NCBI GenBank assembly: GCA_030697165.1
Contig: JAUYQQ010000003.1
Span: 1 to 64,000, forward strand
Source: Acidobacteriota bacterium
GTDB lineage: Bacteria; Acidobacteriota; Vicinamibacteria; Vicinamibacterales; UBA2999
Length of the DNA stretch: 64,000 nt
Direction of reading: 5' to 3'
This document shows, in pieces, positions 36,559 through 45,311 of this stretch. A model generated the notes under the pieces. It did not search any database. It worked only from the letters and a program-made list of their open reading frames with translations, and had not been told where the DNA came from. Position 1 is the first letter of the stretch. Each line of letters starts with the position of its first letter. The translations under genes and the position numbers were made by a program.

Positions 36559-37560
36559 ATGGCTCGCGTTGTCGTGACCGGGGGCGCGGGCTACATCGGC
36601 AGCCACGCGGTGCGCGCCCTGGTGGATGCGGGCCACGCGGTCGCCGTGCTCGACGACCTGTCGGCCGGGCACCCGGAAGCGGTGCCGGTCGGCGTGCCGC
36701 TCGTGCGCGCCGCCATCCACGACGTGGCCGCCGTGCGCCAACTGCTGGTCGACCATCGCGCCGATGCGGTGATGCACTTCGCGGCCTGGCTGGCCGTGGG
36801 CGAGTCGGTGCAGAAGCCGCTCGAGTACTACCAGAACAATGTGGCCGGCACCCTCGGCGTGCTCGCGGCCATGCGCGATGCCGGCGTGAAGCGGTTCGTG
36901 TTCTCGTCCACGTGCGCGGTGTACGGCGAGCCCGAGCGCGTGCCGATTGTCGAGTCGCTGGCCACCCGGCCGATCAACGCCTACGGCGAAACCAAGCTGA
37001 CCATCGAGCGGGCGCTGCCGCACCTGGAGCGCGCGTTTGGGTTGAAGTGGATGGCGTTGCGCTATTTCAACGCCGCCGGCGCGCATCCCGATGGTTCCAT
37101 CGGCGAGGATCACGCGGTGGAAGTGCACCTCATTCCGCTCGCGATCCAGGCGGCGATCGGCGGCCAGCCGCTGAAGGTGTTCGGCGAGGACTACCCGACC
37201 CCCGACGGCACCTGCCAGCGTGATTACATCCACGTGTGCGACCTGGCCGAGGCGCATTTGCGCGCGCTCGCCGCGCTCGAGCAGGGCGCCCCGTCGGCGG
37301 CCTACAACATCGGCACCGGCACGCCCCAGTCGGTGCGCGCCGTCATCGACACCGTCAGCCGCATCGTCGGCAAGCCGGTGCAGTGGGAAGCCGCGCCCCG
37401 GCGCCCCGGGGACCCCGCCCAGCTGTATGCGGCGAGCGATCGCGCGCAGGCGGAGTTGCAGTGGACGCCGCGTTTTGCCGATCTCGAGGTCATTGTGCGC
37501 CACGCCTGGCAGTGGCATTCGACCCATCCGAGAGGGTATAGGGTGTCTGACACCCGCTGA
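36559..37560 (+). CDS. galE: UDP-glucose 4-epimerase
   Basis: 333 residues. NAD-binding GGAGYIGSH at the N-terminus, then HFAAWLAVGESVQKPLEYYQNN, the Ser/Tyr/Lys triad in SSTCAVYGEPE and AYGETKLTIE, and RYFNAAGAHPDGSIGEDH. It interconverts UDP-glucose and UDP-galactose. It starts two bases after the ugd stop and overlaps the ABC transporter start (TGATG). The last residues (GYRVSDTR) are encoded by a small palindrome GGGTGTC-t-GACACCC, so the C-terminus may be locally altered. Confidence 0.94.
   Translation: MARVVVTGGAGYIGSHAVRALVDAGHAVAVLDDLSAGHPEAVPVGVPLVRAAIHDVAAVRQLLVDHRADAVMHFAAWLAVGESVQKPLEYYQNNVAGTLGVLAAMRDAGVKRFVFSSTCAVYGEPERVPIVESLATRPINAYGETKLTIERALPHLERAFGLKWMALRYFNAAGAHPDGSIGEDHAVEVHLIPLAIQAAIGGQPLKVFGEDYPTPDGTCQRDYIHVCDLAEAHLRALAALEQGAPSAAYNIGTGTPQSVRAVIDTVSRIVGKPVQWEAAPRRPGDPAQLYAASDRAQAELQWTPRFADLEVIVRHAWQWHSTHPRGYRVSDTR
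37541..37555. repeat. Small palindrome at the galE 3' end
   Basis: GGGTGTC (37541-37547), one T, then GACACCC (37549-37555). It encodes the final residues of GalE and lies 5 nt before the ABC exporter start. Confidence 0.7.
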
Positions 37561-39368
37561 TGAACCCCTTTCTGCGCCTCCTTCGCTACGCGACCCCCCA
37601 CAAGGCGGTCATGGCCGGCGCGGCCGTGGCGATGATTGTGTATGGCGCCGCTTCCGCGGCGCTGGCGTATCTGATCAAGCCGATCATCGACGACGTGCTG
37701 ACGACGCAGGACAACCTGGCGTCGATCACGGCAGCGATCCTGCTGGTGTACCTGTTGAAGGGCCTGGGCTCGTATTTCTCGACCTACCTGATGGAGGGCC
37801 TTGGGCACCGGGTGGTGATGGTGGTGCGCAACCAGTTGTTCCGCCACCTGCTGGATCAATCGGCGGCGTTTTTCTCACGTCGCACGGCGGGGCAACTGCT
37901 GTCGCGGATCAGCAACGACGTCGGCATGGTGCAGCGGGCCGTGTCGGAAACCGTCGGCGACCTGGCGCGCGAGTCGCTCACGCTGGTCGGCTGCGCCGGC
38001 CTGTTGTTCTACTACGACGCCAAACTGGCGCTGGTCTGCATGACCGCGGCGCCGCTGGTCGTCTATCCGATCGTTCGCCTCGGCAAGCGCGTGCGCACGG
38101 TGTCGCGCTGGAGCCAGGAGGCGCAGGAACACATGTCGCATGTGGCTGGTGAAGCCTTTACCGGTCACCGGATCGTCAAAGCCTTTGGCGCGGAGGGCCG
38201 CGAAGCGACCAGGTTCGAGCGGGCCTCGGCGACGTTGTTCCGCACCAACCTGAAGGTGACGCGCGTGTTGGCCACCCTGCCGCCGCTGATGGAGTTCCTG
38301 GGCGGCGTCGCCATTGCCGGCGCATTGTGGTACGGCAGCCGCGAGATTGCCCAGGGCCGGCTCACCGCCGGCGAGTTCACCTCGTTCCTGGCGGCGCTGC
38401 TGCTGATGTACGGGCCGGTCAAGAAACTGTCGCGCGTCAACGCCAACCTGCAGCAGGCGATGGCGGCCTCGGACCGCATTTTCGAACTGCTCGACACGCA
38501 CACCGAAGTGACGGAGCGCGCGGGTGCGGCGGCGCTGCCGCCGTTTGCCGGGGTGATCGAGTTCCGCGACGTCAGCTTCGGCTACGAGGACGGCCATGGC
38601 CGCAGCACGCTGCGCGGCGTGTCGTTCTCGGTCCAGGCCGGCCAGATGGTGGCGATCGTCGGCAGGAGCGGCGCCGGCAAGACGACGCTGGTCAACCTGT
38701 TGCCGCGTTTCTACGACGTCACGAGCGGCGCGATCACCATCGACGGCCACGATCTGCGCGACATTACCCTGGCCTCGCTGCGCGCGCAGATCGGCATGGT
38801 GACGCAGGAAACCGTGTTGTTCGACGACACCATTGCCGCCAACATCGCGTACGGCACGCCAGGGGCGGAGCTGCCGGCGATCGAGGCGGCGGCGCGCGCC
38901 GCGCACGCCCACGATTTCATCGCGGCGCAGCCGCACGGCTACAAGACGCGCATCGGCGAACGCGGGCAGCGGTTGTCGGGCGGGCAGCGCCAACGGCTGG
39001 CGATCGCCCGCGCGCTGCTCAAGAACTCGCCGCTGCTGATCCTGGACGAGGCCACGTCGGCTCTCGATTCCGAGTCGGAGCGGCTGGTGCAGCAGGCGCT
39101 GGCGACGCTGATGATGAACCGCACGTCGTTCGTGATCGCGCACCGCCTGTCGACGGTGCAGAAGGCCGATGCCATCATCGTGCTCGAACGCGGCCGCGTG
39201 GTCGAGATCGGCAAGCACGACGAGTTGGTGGCGCGGCCCAACGGCGCGTATGCCAGGCTGAACGAGCAGCAACTGCTCGAGGCCAGGCCCGACGCGAAGG
39301 ACCGGACCGACGGCCCGGTCACCGAACTGAGGACCAGCCGGCGGTTGAAGGCCGAGAGCACCCTATGA
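37560..39368 (+). CDS. MsbA-like lipid/polysaccharide ABC exporter (fused TMD-NBD)
   Basis: 602 residues, usual for half-transporters. Six membrane helices span about 15-310. The nucleotide-binding domain has Walker A GRSGAGKTT near 367, Q-loop VTQETVLF, signature LSGGQRQRLAIARAL, Walker B LLILDEATSALD and H-loop AHRLST. In MsbA homologues the dimer flips lipid A core or other lipid-linked saccharides across the inner membrane. Here, directly after galE, it may carry lipid A or the polysaccharide intermediate. It overlaps both neighbours by 1-4 nt. Confidence 0.88.
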   Translation: MNPFLRLLRYATPHKAVMAGAAVAMIVYGAASAALAYLIKPIIDDVLTTQDNLASITAAILLVYLLKGLGSYFSTYLMEGLGHRVVMVVRNQLFRHLLDQSAAFFSRRTAGQLLSRISNDVGMVQRAVSETVGDLARESLTLVGCAGLLFYYDAKLALVCMTAAPLVVYPIVRLGKRVRTVSRWSQEAQEHMSHVAGEAFTGHRIVKAFGAEGREATRFERASATLFRTNLKVTRVLATLPPLMEFLGGVAIAGALWYGSREIAQGRLTAGEFTSFLAALLLMYGPVKKLSRVNANLQQAMAASDRIFELLDTHTEVTERAGAAALPPFAGVIEFRDVSFGYEDGHGRSTLRGVSFSVQAGQMVAIVGRSGAGKTTLVNLLPRFYDVTSGAITIDGHDLRDITLASLRAQIGMVTQETVLFDDTIAANIAYGTPGAELPAIEAAARAAHAHDFIAAQPHGYKTRIGERGQRLSGGQRQRLAIARALLKNSPLLILDEATSALDSESERLVQQALATLMMNRTSFVIAHRLSTVQKADAIIVLERGRVVEIGKHDELVARPNGAYARLNEQQLLEARPDAKDRTDGPVTELRTSRRLKAESTL

Positions 39369-40255
39369 TCAAGAGCATGACCGGGTTTGCTTCACTCACG
39401 AGCGACGATGAGCGCGGCACGATCGGGGTGACCATTCGCGCGGTCAATCACCGCTTTCTCGACCTGCAGTTGCGGCTGCCGACGCCGCTGGCCGCGCTCG
39501 AGCCGCCGCTGCGCGCGCTGGTGCAGAAGCGCCTGGCGCGCGGCCGGGTCGAGATTGGCGTGTCGCTGCAGACCCGGCAGGCGTCGGCGCCGCGCGTCGA
39601 GCTGAACGCCGCGTTCGCGCAGGCGCTCGCGGCGGTCATGGAGCAGGCCCGGTCGCAGGGCCTGGTCAGCGGCGCGTTGACCCCTGGTGACCTGCTGCGG
39701 CTGCCGCAGGCGCTGACCATCCAGGACCAGATGCCCGATTCCGGCGGCCTGGCCGAGGCCTTGGGCGCGCCGGTGACGTCGGCGGTGGACGCCGCGATCG
39801 AGCAGCTCGAAACCATGCGCGTGCGCGAAGGGCAGCACTTGCGTGCGGATCTCGACATGCGCAAGGCGATGCTGGCGGACTTGATCGTCCGCATTGCCGA
39901 CGCGGCCGACACCGGGCGCGTGGAGCTGGAGGCGCGGCTGCTGGAACGCGCGCGTGAACTGGCCGGCGCGCTGCCGATCGACCAGGCCGCGCTTGCGCAG
40001 GAGGTGGTACGCGTGGCACAGCGCTCGGACATCACCGAAGAAGTGACCCGCTTTCACGGCCACCTGGCGCACTGGGACGCGCTCTCGGATAGCGCCGAGC
40101 CGTGCGGCCGCAAGCTCGACTTCCTGCTGCAGGAGATGAACCGCGAGATCAACACCATTGGCTCCAAGGCCGACGGGCTGCAGGTGTCGGAGGTCGTGAT
40201 CCAGGCGAAGGCCGAGTTGGAGAAGATGCGCGAGCAGGTCCAGAATGTTGAGTAA
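39365..40255 (+). CDS. YicC/YloC-family endoribonuclease
   Basis: 296 residues, normal for the family. It begins MIKSMTGFASLTSDD and has the conserved EIRxVNHRFLD-like segment TIRAVNHRFLDLQLRLP, with the C-terminal EEVTRFHGHLAHW, GRKLDFLLQEMNREINTIGSKA. The E. coli YicC protein is now known to cleave RNA, including the sRNA RyhB. The position before guanylate kinase is conserved in many phyla. It overlaps the ABC gene by 4 nt (ATGA). Confidence 0.95.
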   Translation: MIKSMTGFASLTSDDERGTIGVTIRAVNHRFLDLQLRLPTPLAALEPPLRALVQKRLARGRVEIGVSLQTRQASAPRVELNAAFAQALAAVMEQARSQGLVSGALTPGDLLRLPQALTIQDQMPDSGGLAEALGAPVTSAVDAAIEQLETMRVREGQHLRADLDMRKAMLADLIVRIADAADTGRVELEARLLERARELAGALPIDQAALAQEVVRVAQRSDITEEVTRFHGHLAHWDALSDSAEPCGRKLDFLLQEMNREINTIGSKADGLQVSEVVIQAKAELEKMREQVQNVE

Positions 40256-40264
40256 CGGCCACTG

Positions 40265-40900
40265 ATGACACAGCTGACGCAGAACACCGATCGGGGACTG
40301 CTGTTCATCGTCTCGGCCGCGTCGGGTACCGGCAAGACGACCCTGGCCGAGCGGCTGGTGCAGATTCTGCCCAACCTGCGGATGTCGCGGTCCTTTACGT
40401 CGCGTCCGGCGCGGGCCGGCGAGCGCGACGGCGTCGACTATAATTTCGTCTCACGGCCCGACTTCGAAGGCATGATCGCGCGCCACGACTTCCTGGAGTG
40501 GGCCGACGTGTTCGGGAACCTGTACGGGACCTGCCGGTCCGACACCGAGGCACTGCTCGCCTCGGGCCAGGACGTGGTGCTCGTGATCGACGTGCAGGGC
40601 GCCCGGCAGGTGAAGACGACCGGGGTCGATCACACGGCGATTTTCGTGTTGCCGCCGTCGTTCCAGATTCTCGAGCGGCGGCTGCGCGGCCGCAGCGCCG
40701 ACAGCGAAGAGGCCATGCAACGGCGGCTGGCCGCGGCGCGCGCCGAGGCGGGTGCCTACGTCGATTACGACTACGTCGTGATCAACGATCAGCTCGAGCC
40801 GACGGTGGTGCGGCTGCAGGAGATCATCGCCGCGGAACGGTCGCGGACCCATCGCATGACCCCGATCGCGGAAGAGATCATCAAGTCGTTTGAGAAGTAA
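40265..40900 (+). CDS. gmk: Guanylate kinase
   Basis: 211 residues. The P-loop is SAASGTGKTT (a Ser/Ala variant of the usual GPSGAGKST). The GMP site has SRSFTSRPARAGERDGVDYNFVS and FLEWADVFGNLYGT. DVQGARQVK and RGRSADSEEAMQRRL complete the family pattern. It phosphorylates GMP to GDP in the cytoplasm. rpoZ, which follows gmk in many bacteria, is absent; coaBC follows directly after 21 nt. Confidence 0.95.
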   Translation: MTQLTQNTDRGLLFIVSAASGTGKTTLAERLVQILPNLRMSRSFTSRPARAGERDGVDYNFVSRPDFEGMIARHDFLEWADVFGNLYGTCRSDTEALLASGQDVVLVIDVQGARQVKTTGVDHTAIFVLPPSFQILERRLRGRSADSEEAMQRRLAAARAEAGAYVDYDYVVINDQLEPTVVRLQEIIAAERSRTHRMTPIAEEIIKSFEK

Positions 40901-40921
40901 CCAGGAACGAAGAACCCAGGC

Positions 40922-42154
40922 ATGGCATTCATCGCACTCGGCGTGACCGGCGGCATCGGCGCCTACAAGGCGGTGGAGATCGCGCGCGGACTCCAGAAGA
41001 ACGGCCACGAGGTCGTGGCGATCATGACCCGCGCGGCCACCGAGTTCGTCGGCCCGCTCACCTTCGAGGCGATTACGCGGCGCGAGGTGATCACCGACCA
41101 GTGGAAGACCGGCGCCAACGCCGATATCGAACACATCTCGATTGCCTCGACCATCGACCTGCTGCTGGTGGCGCCGGCCACCGCCAACACGGTGGGGAAG
41201 TTTGCCAACGGCCTGGCCGACGACTTTCTCTCGTCGCTGTTCGTCGCGACCAAGGCGCCGGTGCTGATCGCGCCGGCGATGAACACCAACATGTTCGAGC
41301 ACCCGGCCGTGGCGAAGAACCTCGAGACCTTGATGACGCGCGGGGTGCACGTGGTCGACCCCGGCTCCGGCTACCTGGCGTGCGGCTGGATTGGCAAGGG
41401 CCGGCTGGCCGAGCCCGAGGCCGTGGTGGCCGCGGCGGAGATGGTGCTGGCGTCGAAGGGCGGAAGTACTCTCCTCGGCCGGCGCGTCCTGGTCACCGCC
41501 GGACCGACGTTCGAGGACATCGACCCGGTGCGCTTTGTCGGGAACCGATCGAGCGGGCGCATGGGCTACGCGCTGGCGGCCGAAGCGCTGCGCCGCGGCG
41601 CCGCCGTGACGCTAATCAGCGGTCCGACCCATTTGACCGCGCCGAACGGTGCCGCGGTCGTGGCCGTCCGCAGCGCGGCCGAGATGCACGCCGCGGTGAT
41701 GTCGCGGAGCGACGGACAGGACGCCGTGATCATGGCCGCGGCCGTGGCCGATTACACGCCGGCGGCGCCGTCGGCAGGCAAGGTCAAGAAGGCCGAGGGC
41801 GACCTGACGATCACGCTCAACCGCACCAAGGACATCCTGGGCGACCTGGGCCGCTTGCCGTCGCGCGCCCAGGGCGTGCCGGTGCTGATTGGTTTTGCCG
41901 CCGAAACCCACGACGTCGTGAAGTACGCGCAGGGCAAGCTCGAGAAGAAGGCCGTCGACCTGGTGGTGGCCAACGATGTCTCGCGGGCCGATGCCGGCTT
42001 TGATGTCGACACCAACGCCGTGTCGCTGGTCACGGCGGCCGGCGTGGAAGACGTGCCGCTGCAGAGCAAGGCCGCAGTGGCCGCGCGCATTCTCGATCGC
42101 GTGGAGCAGTTGCTGATCGCCGTGCCGGTCCGTAACGCTGCCGCCAAGGCGTAG
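40922..42154 (+). CDS. coaBC: Bifunctional phosphopantothenoylcysteine decarboxylase/synthetase
   Basis: 410 residues. The CoaC half (about 1-180) has GVTGGIGAYKAVEI for FMN binding, ASTIDLLLVAPATANTVGKFANGLADD, and PAMNTNMFEHPAV with the PxMNxxMW-type substrate clamp; the catalytic Cys lies in GYLACGWIGKGR. The CoaB half (about 185-400) has TAGPTFEDIDPVRFVGNRSSGRMG and AAAVADYTPAAPSAGKVKK. It makes 4'-phosphopantetheine for coenzyme A in two steps, with CTP use expected for bacteria. Confidence 0.95.
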   Translation: MAFIALGVTGGIGAYKAVEIARGLQKNGHEVVAIMTRAATEFVGPLTFEAITRREVITDQWKTGANADIEHISIASTIDLLLVAPATANTVGKFANGLADDFLSSLFVATKAPVLIAPAMNTNMFEHPAVAKNLETLMTRGVHVVDPGSGYLACGWIGKGRLAEPEAVVAAAEMVLASKGGSTLLGRRVLVTAGPTFEDIDPVRFVGNRSSGRMGYALAAEALRRGAAVTLISGPTHLTAPNGAAVVAVRSAAEMHAAVMSRSDGQDAVIMAAAVADYTPAAPSAGKVKKAEGDLTITLNRTKDILGDLGRLPSRAQGVPVLIGFAAETHDVVKYAQGKLEKKAVDLVVANDVSRADAGFDVDTNAVSLVTAAGVEDVPLQSKAAVAARILDRVEQLLIAVPVRNAAAKA

Positions 42155-42155
42155 G

Positions 42156-42190
42156 CCACAGATTCACACCGATTGACACCGATTAAACAG
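42156..42190. repeat. Short ACACCGATT-type tandem repeat before the uracil-DNA glycosylase gene
   Basis: CACAGATTCACACCGATTGA followed by CACCGATTAAACAG: about three imperfect copies of a 10-mer in the 50-nt spacer between coaBC and the glycosylase gene. Confidence 0.6.
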
Positions 42191-42204
42191 ACGGACTCCT
42201 AGCC

Positions 42205-42939
42205 ATGTCTCGCGAAATTGCCGACCACTTGCGTTACTACGCGGACATGGGCGTTACCGGCCTCAGCCGCGATCCCGCCTGGCGCGAGCGCGCGGACAAG
42301 GGACCTGACGATGTGGTGTCTGGCCTTAGCCAGGCCGACTCGGTCCGGCTAAAGCCGGACGCTACATCTGCGGTTGCGGTCGAATCGCTCGATGACATCA
42401 GGACCGACCTCGGCCCGGCGTGCATGCGGTGCAAGCTGTGCTCACTCGGCCGGACGCAGGTGGTGTTCGGCATGGGGCACACGAAGGCGCGGCTGATGTT
42501 AGTGGGCGAAGCCCCGGGCGAGGAAGAAGACCAGCGCGGCGAGCCATTCGTCGGTCGTTCCGGACAATTGCTGACCAAGATCATCGAGGCAATTGGCCTG
42601 TCGCGCGAGCAGGTCTACATTGCCAACGTGATCAAGTGCCGCCCGCCTGAGAATCGCAATCCCGAACCCGACGAAGTGGCGGCGTGCGAGCCGTACCTGT
42701 TCCGGCAGATCGACGTGATCCGGCCCGCGGTGATCGTGCCGCTCGGCAAGTTCGCGGCGCAGTGCCTGCTGAAGACGACCGATCCCATCACGCGGCTTCG
42801 GGGGCGGCGTTTCGACTACCGCGGCACCACGCTGGTTCCGACGTTTCATCCCGCCTACCTGCTGCGCAACCCGTCGGCGAAGCGCGAAGTGTGGGAAGAC
42901 ATGAAGCTGGTTCGCGCCATCCTCCAGGGCGACGCGTAG
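42205..42939 (+). CDS. Family 4 uracil-DNA glycosylase ([4Fe-4S])
   Basis: 244 residues. The cluster ligands C73, C76, C145 and C161 have the spacing (3, 69, 16) seen in Thermus UdgA. Motif A is GEAPGEEEDQRGEPFVGRSGQLL; the C-terminal catalytic/Leu loop is HPAYLLRNPSAKRE. It removes uracil from DNA at the start of base excision repair. The N-terminal extension (about 20-60) is longer than usual and contains two palindromic elements in tandem (42311-42367), the second encoding SVRLKPDATS. This lies outside the conserved core. Confidence 0.93.
   Translation: MSREIADHLRYYADMGVTGLSRDPAWRERADKGPDDVVSGLSQADSVRLKPDATSAVAVESLDDIRTDLGPACMRCKLCSLGRTQVVFGMGHTKARLMLVGEAPGEEEDQRGEPFVGRSGQLLTKIIEAIGLSREQVYIANVIKCRPPENRNPEPDEVAACEPYLFRQIDVIRPAVIVPLGKFAAQCLLKTTDPITRLRGRRFDYRGTTLVPTFHPAYLLRNPSAKREVWEDMKLVRAILQGDA
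42311..42367. repeat. Paired TTTA-loop palindromes, facing each other, inside the glycosylase gene
   Basis: GATGTGGTGTCTGGCCTTAG with CCAGGC is a degenerate copy. It is followed by GGTCCGGCTAAAGCCGGAC and GCTACAT in the reverse orientation. Together they form an inverted doublet translated in frame. Confidence 0.85.
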
Positions 42940-42946
42940 GCCCGCC

Positions 42947-45292
42947 TTGAGCGAACGTCTCGTGTCTGTCGCGGTGCCGGTGCCCGCGCTCGGCCTGCTC
43001 ACGTATCGCGTGCCGCCCGACCAGGCCATGCCGGAGCCGGGCGCGCGCGTGGTCGTGCCGCTCGGGCCTCGCCGGCTGACCGGTGTCACCGTCGGGCAGG
43101 TGAGTGCTGCCGACAGCTCGTTCAAGCTCAAGGACATTATCCAGGTGCTGGACGCCGGGGCGTTCGTCCCGCCCGATGTGGTGAAGCTGACGCAGTGGGT
43201 CTCGGAGTACTACCTCGCGGGACCTGGCGCCGCGCTGGCCGCGGCCTTGCCGCCATATGGGCTCTCGAACCGGGTCGATCGATTCAAGACGGTGCGCGTC
43301 GTGGCGCTGACGGCAGAGGGATGGGTCCGGCTAAAGCCGGACACTACATCGTCGTCTGGGATGGTCGGGCTAAAGCCGGACGCCACATCGTCGTTTGGGA
43401 TGGTCCGGCTAAAGCCGGACGCCACATTGGAGTCCGATGTAGCGTCCGCCTTTAGGCGGACCTCGCTAGGGGCGAAGCAACTGCACGCCCTGCAACTGTT
43501 GTCTGACGCTCCCGACGGCGTGAGCGCTCCGGCGCTCGCCGAGCGGGGCATTGCCGCCGCCACCATCACGCGCCTCGCCGGTCTCGGCTACGTGTCGATT
43601 CGCCACGACCGTGTCGATCGCGATCCGTTCGAGCACGCGGTCACCGCGCACACCCCTTCGGTGGCCGCATCGCCGCGGGCCTTGACCAGCGAGCAGGACG
43701 CGGCCATGTCGCACCTGTCGCCGCTCGCCGCCGCCGGCGCCTTTCACGTGGCGCTGGTGCACGGCGTGACCGGCAGCGGCAAGACCGAGGTCTACTTGCG
43801 GCTGGCCGACGCCGTGCGGCAGCGCCGGCGTGGCGTGTTGATGCTGGTGCCCGAGATCGCGCTCACGCCGCAAGTGGCGGCGCTGTTTCGCGCGCGCTTC
43901 GGCGCGGCGGTCGCCATCCAGCACAGCGGCCTGTCCGACGGCGAGCGCCACGACCAGTGGCATCGCATTCGCCGCGGCGATGTCGATGTCGTGATCGGCA
44001 CGCGGTCGGCGGTGTTCGCGCCGCTGGCCAATCCGGGGCTGATCATCGTGGACGAGGAGCACGACACCTCGTACAAGCAGGACGAGACGCCGCGCTATCA
44101 CGGGCGCGATGTCGCGATCATGCGGGGCAAGTTCACCGGCGCCCTGGTGGTGATCGGCTCGGCCACGCCGACCCTCGAGTCGTATACCAACGCGCTCGAC
44201 GGCCGCTACTCACTGGTCACGCTGCGCCGGCGGGTGCTCGACCGCCCGATGGCGCAAGTGCAGGTCGTCAACATGCGCGAAGAGATTGCGGCTGCCGGCG
44301 CCGAGGTGGTGCTGAGCCGCGCGCTGGCCGACGCCATTGCCGCGAGGTTGGCCGAAGGGCAGCAGTCGCTGATTCTGCTCAACCGCCGCGGGTTCGCCAA
44401 CTCGGTGCTGTGCCGGCAATGTGGCGCCAGCCTGGAGTGCCCCAACTGCAGCGTGACCCTCACCGTGCATACGCAGGGGCGCGATGATTACCGGGGCCGC
44501 TGTCACTACTGCAACTTCACGAAGATGGTGCCAAAGGCGTGCGAGAAGTGCGCCGCGCCGTACATGGAACGCATTGGCTTCGGGACCGAGCGCGTCGAGG
44601 CCGAGGTGCGCGCGGCGTTTCCCGCCGCGCGCGTGGCGCGCGTCGATCGCGACACCGTGCGGCGGAAGGGCAGCCTCGTGGAGATCCTCGAGCAGGTCGC
44701 CCGGCGCGAGGTGGACGTGCTGATCGGCACGCAGATGATCGCCAAGGGCCACGATTTTCCCGAGTGTACGCTGGTCGGCGTGATCTCGGCCGACGTCGGC
44801 CTTGGGCTGGCCGACTTCCGCTCGGCCGAGCGCACTTTCCAGTTGCTGACGCAGGTCGCCGGCCGGGCCGGCCGGGGCGAGACGCCGGGACAGGCGATCA
44901 TCCAGTCGCTGGTGCCCGAACACTACAGCGTGAAGCTGGCGTGCGATCAGGATTACCGCGCGTTCTACGACAAGGAGATCGAGTTCCGTCGCGCCATGCG
45001 CTACCCGCCACAGGTGGCGATGGTGAACGTCGTGGTGCGCGACCAGACCTTCGAGGGCGCGATGGCCGGCGCGCAGGCACTCGCCGGCGCCATGCGCGGC
45101 ACGGCGGGCTTTGTCGTGCTGGGTCCGGCCCCGGCGCCGCTCACCAAGCTGCGCGGCGAGCATCGCGTGCAGTTGTTCCTGAAGGGCACCAGCCGCAAGG
45201 CCATGCGCGAAAGCCTGCAGCTGGCGCTGTCGCGGATCACGAAGATGTCGAAAGCCGTCGCCGTCGACGTCGATCCGTTATCGATGCTGTAA
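42947..45292 (+). CDS. priA: Primosomal protein N' (replication restart helicase PriA)
   Basis: 781 residues from TTG 42947; GTG 42962 is an alternative. The 3'-end-binding domain (about 1-105) is followed by an insert (about 125-172) made of repeats (three VxLKPDxT units and an inverted DVASAFRRT unit). The helicase core has GVTGSGKTEVYLRL, DEEHD, GSATPTLES, and GTQMIAKGHDFPECTLVG with QVAGRAGRG. The two zinc sites are CRQC, CPNC, CHYC and CEKC near 485-535. PriA reloads the replisome at stalled forks. The insert falls between the DNA-binding domains and the core, so function is probably kept. Confidence 0.94.
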   Translation: MSERLVSVAVPVPALGLLTYRVPPDQAMPEPGARVVVPLGPRRLTGVTVGQVSAADSSFKLKDIIQVLDAGAFVPPDVVKLTQWVSEYYLAGPGAALAAALPPYGLSNRVDRFKTVRVVALTAEGWVRLKPDTTSSSGMVGLKPDATSSFGMVRLKPDATLESDVASAFRRTSLGAKQLHALQLLSDAPDGVSAPALAERGIAAATITRLAGLGYVSIRHDRVDRDPFEHAVTAHTPSVAASPRALTSEQDAAMSHLSPLAAAGAFHVALVHGVTGSGKTEVYLRLADAVRQRRRGVLMLVPEIALTPQVAALFRARFGAAVAIQHSGLSDGERHDQWHRIRRGDVDVVIGTRSAVFAPLANPGLIIVDEEHDTSYKQDETPRYHGRDVAIMRGKFTGALVVIGSATPTLESYTNALDGRYSLVTLRRRVLDRPMAQVQVVNMREEIAAAGAEVVLSRALADAIAARLAEGQQSLILLNRRGFANSVLCRQCGASLECPNCSVTLTVHTQGRDDYRGRCHYCNFTKMVPKACEKCAAPYMERIGFGTERVEAEVRAAFPAARVARVDRDTVRRKGSLVEILEQVARREVDVLIGTQMIAKGHDFPECTLVGVISADVGLGLADFRSAERTFQLLTQVAGRAGRGETPGQAIIQSLVPEHYSVKLACDQDYRAFYDKEIEFRRAMRYPPQVAMVNVVVRDQTFEGAMAGAQALAGAMRGTAGFVVLGPAPAPLTKLRGEHRVQLFLKGTSRKAMRESLQLALSRITKMSKAVAVDVDPLSML
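43323..43462. repeat. Cluster of four TTTA-loop palindromes inside priA
   Basis: Three copies of GGTCCGGCTAAAGCCGGAC (start 43323, 43362, 43401; strict 39-bp period; the second has GGTCGGGC) are followed by an inverted variant GTCCGCCTTTAGGCGGAC at about 43444-43461. All are multiples of 3, so the priA frame is kept. Confidence 0.95.
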
Positions 45293-45311
45293 GAAAGACC
45301 GTGGCTGAAGA

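Noticed and set aside
43323-43462. Possible CRISPR-like array
   Set aside because: The 39-bp period looked array-like, but the units are contiguous palindromes translated in frame in priA, with no unique spacers and no cas genes.
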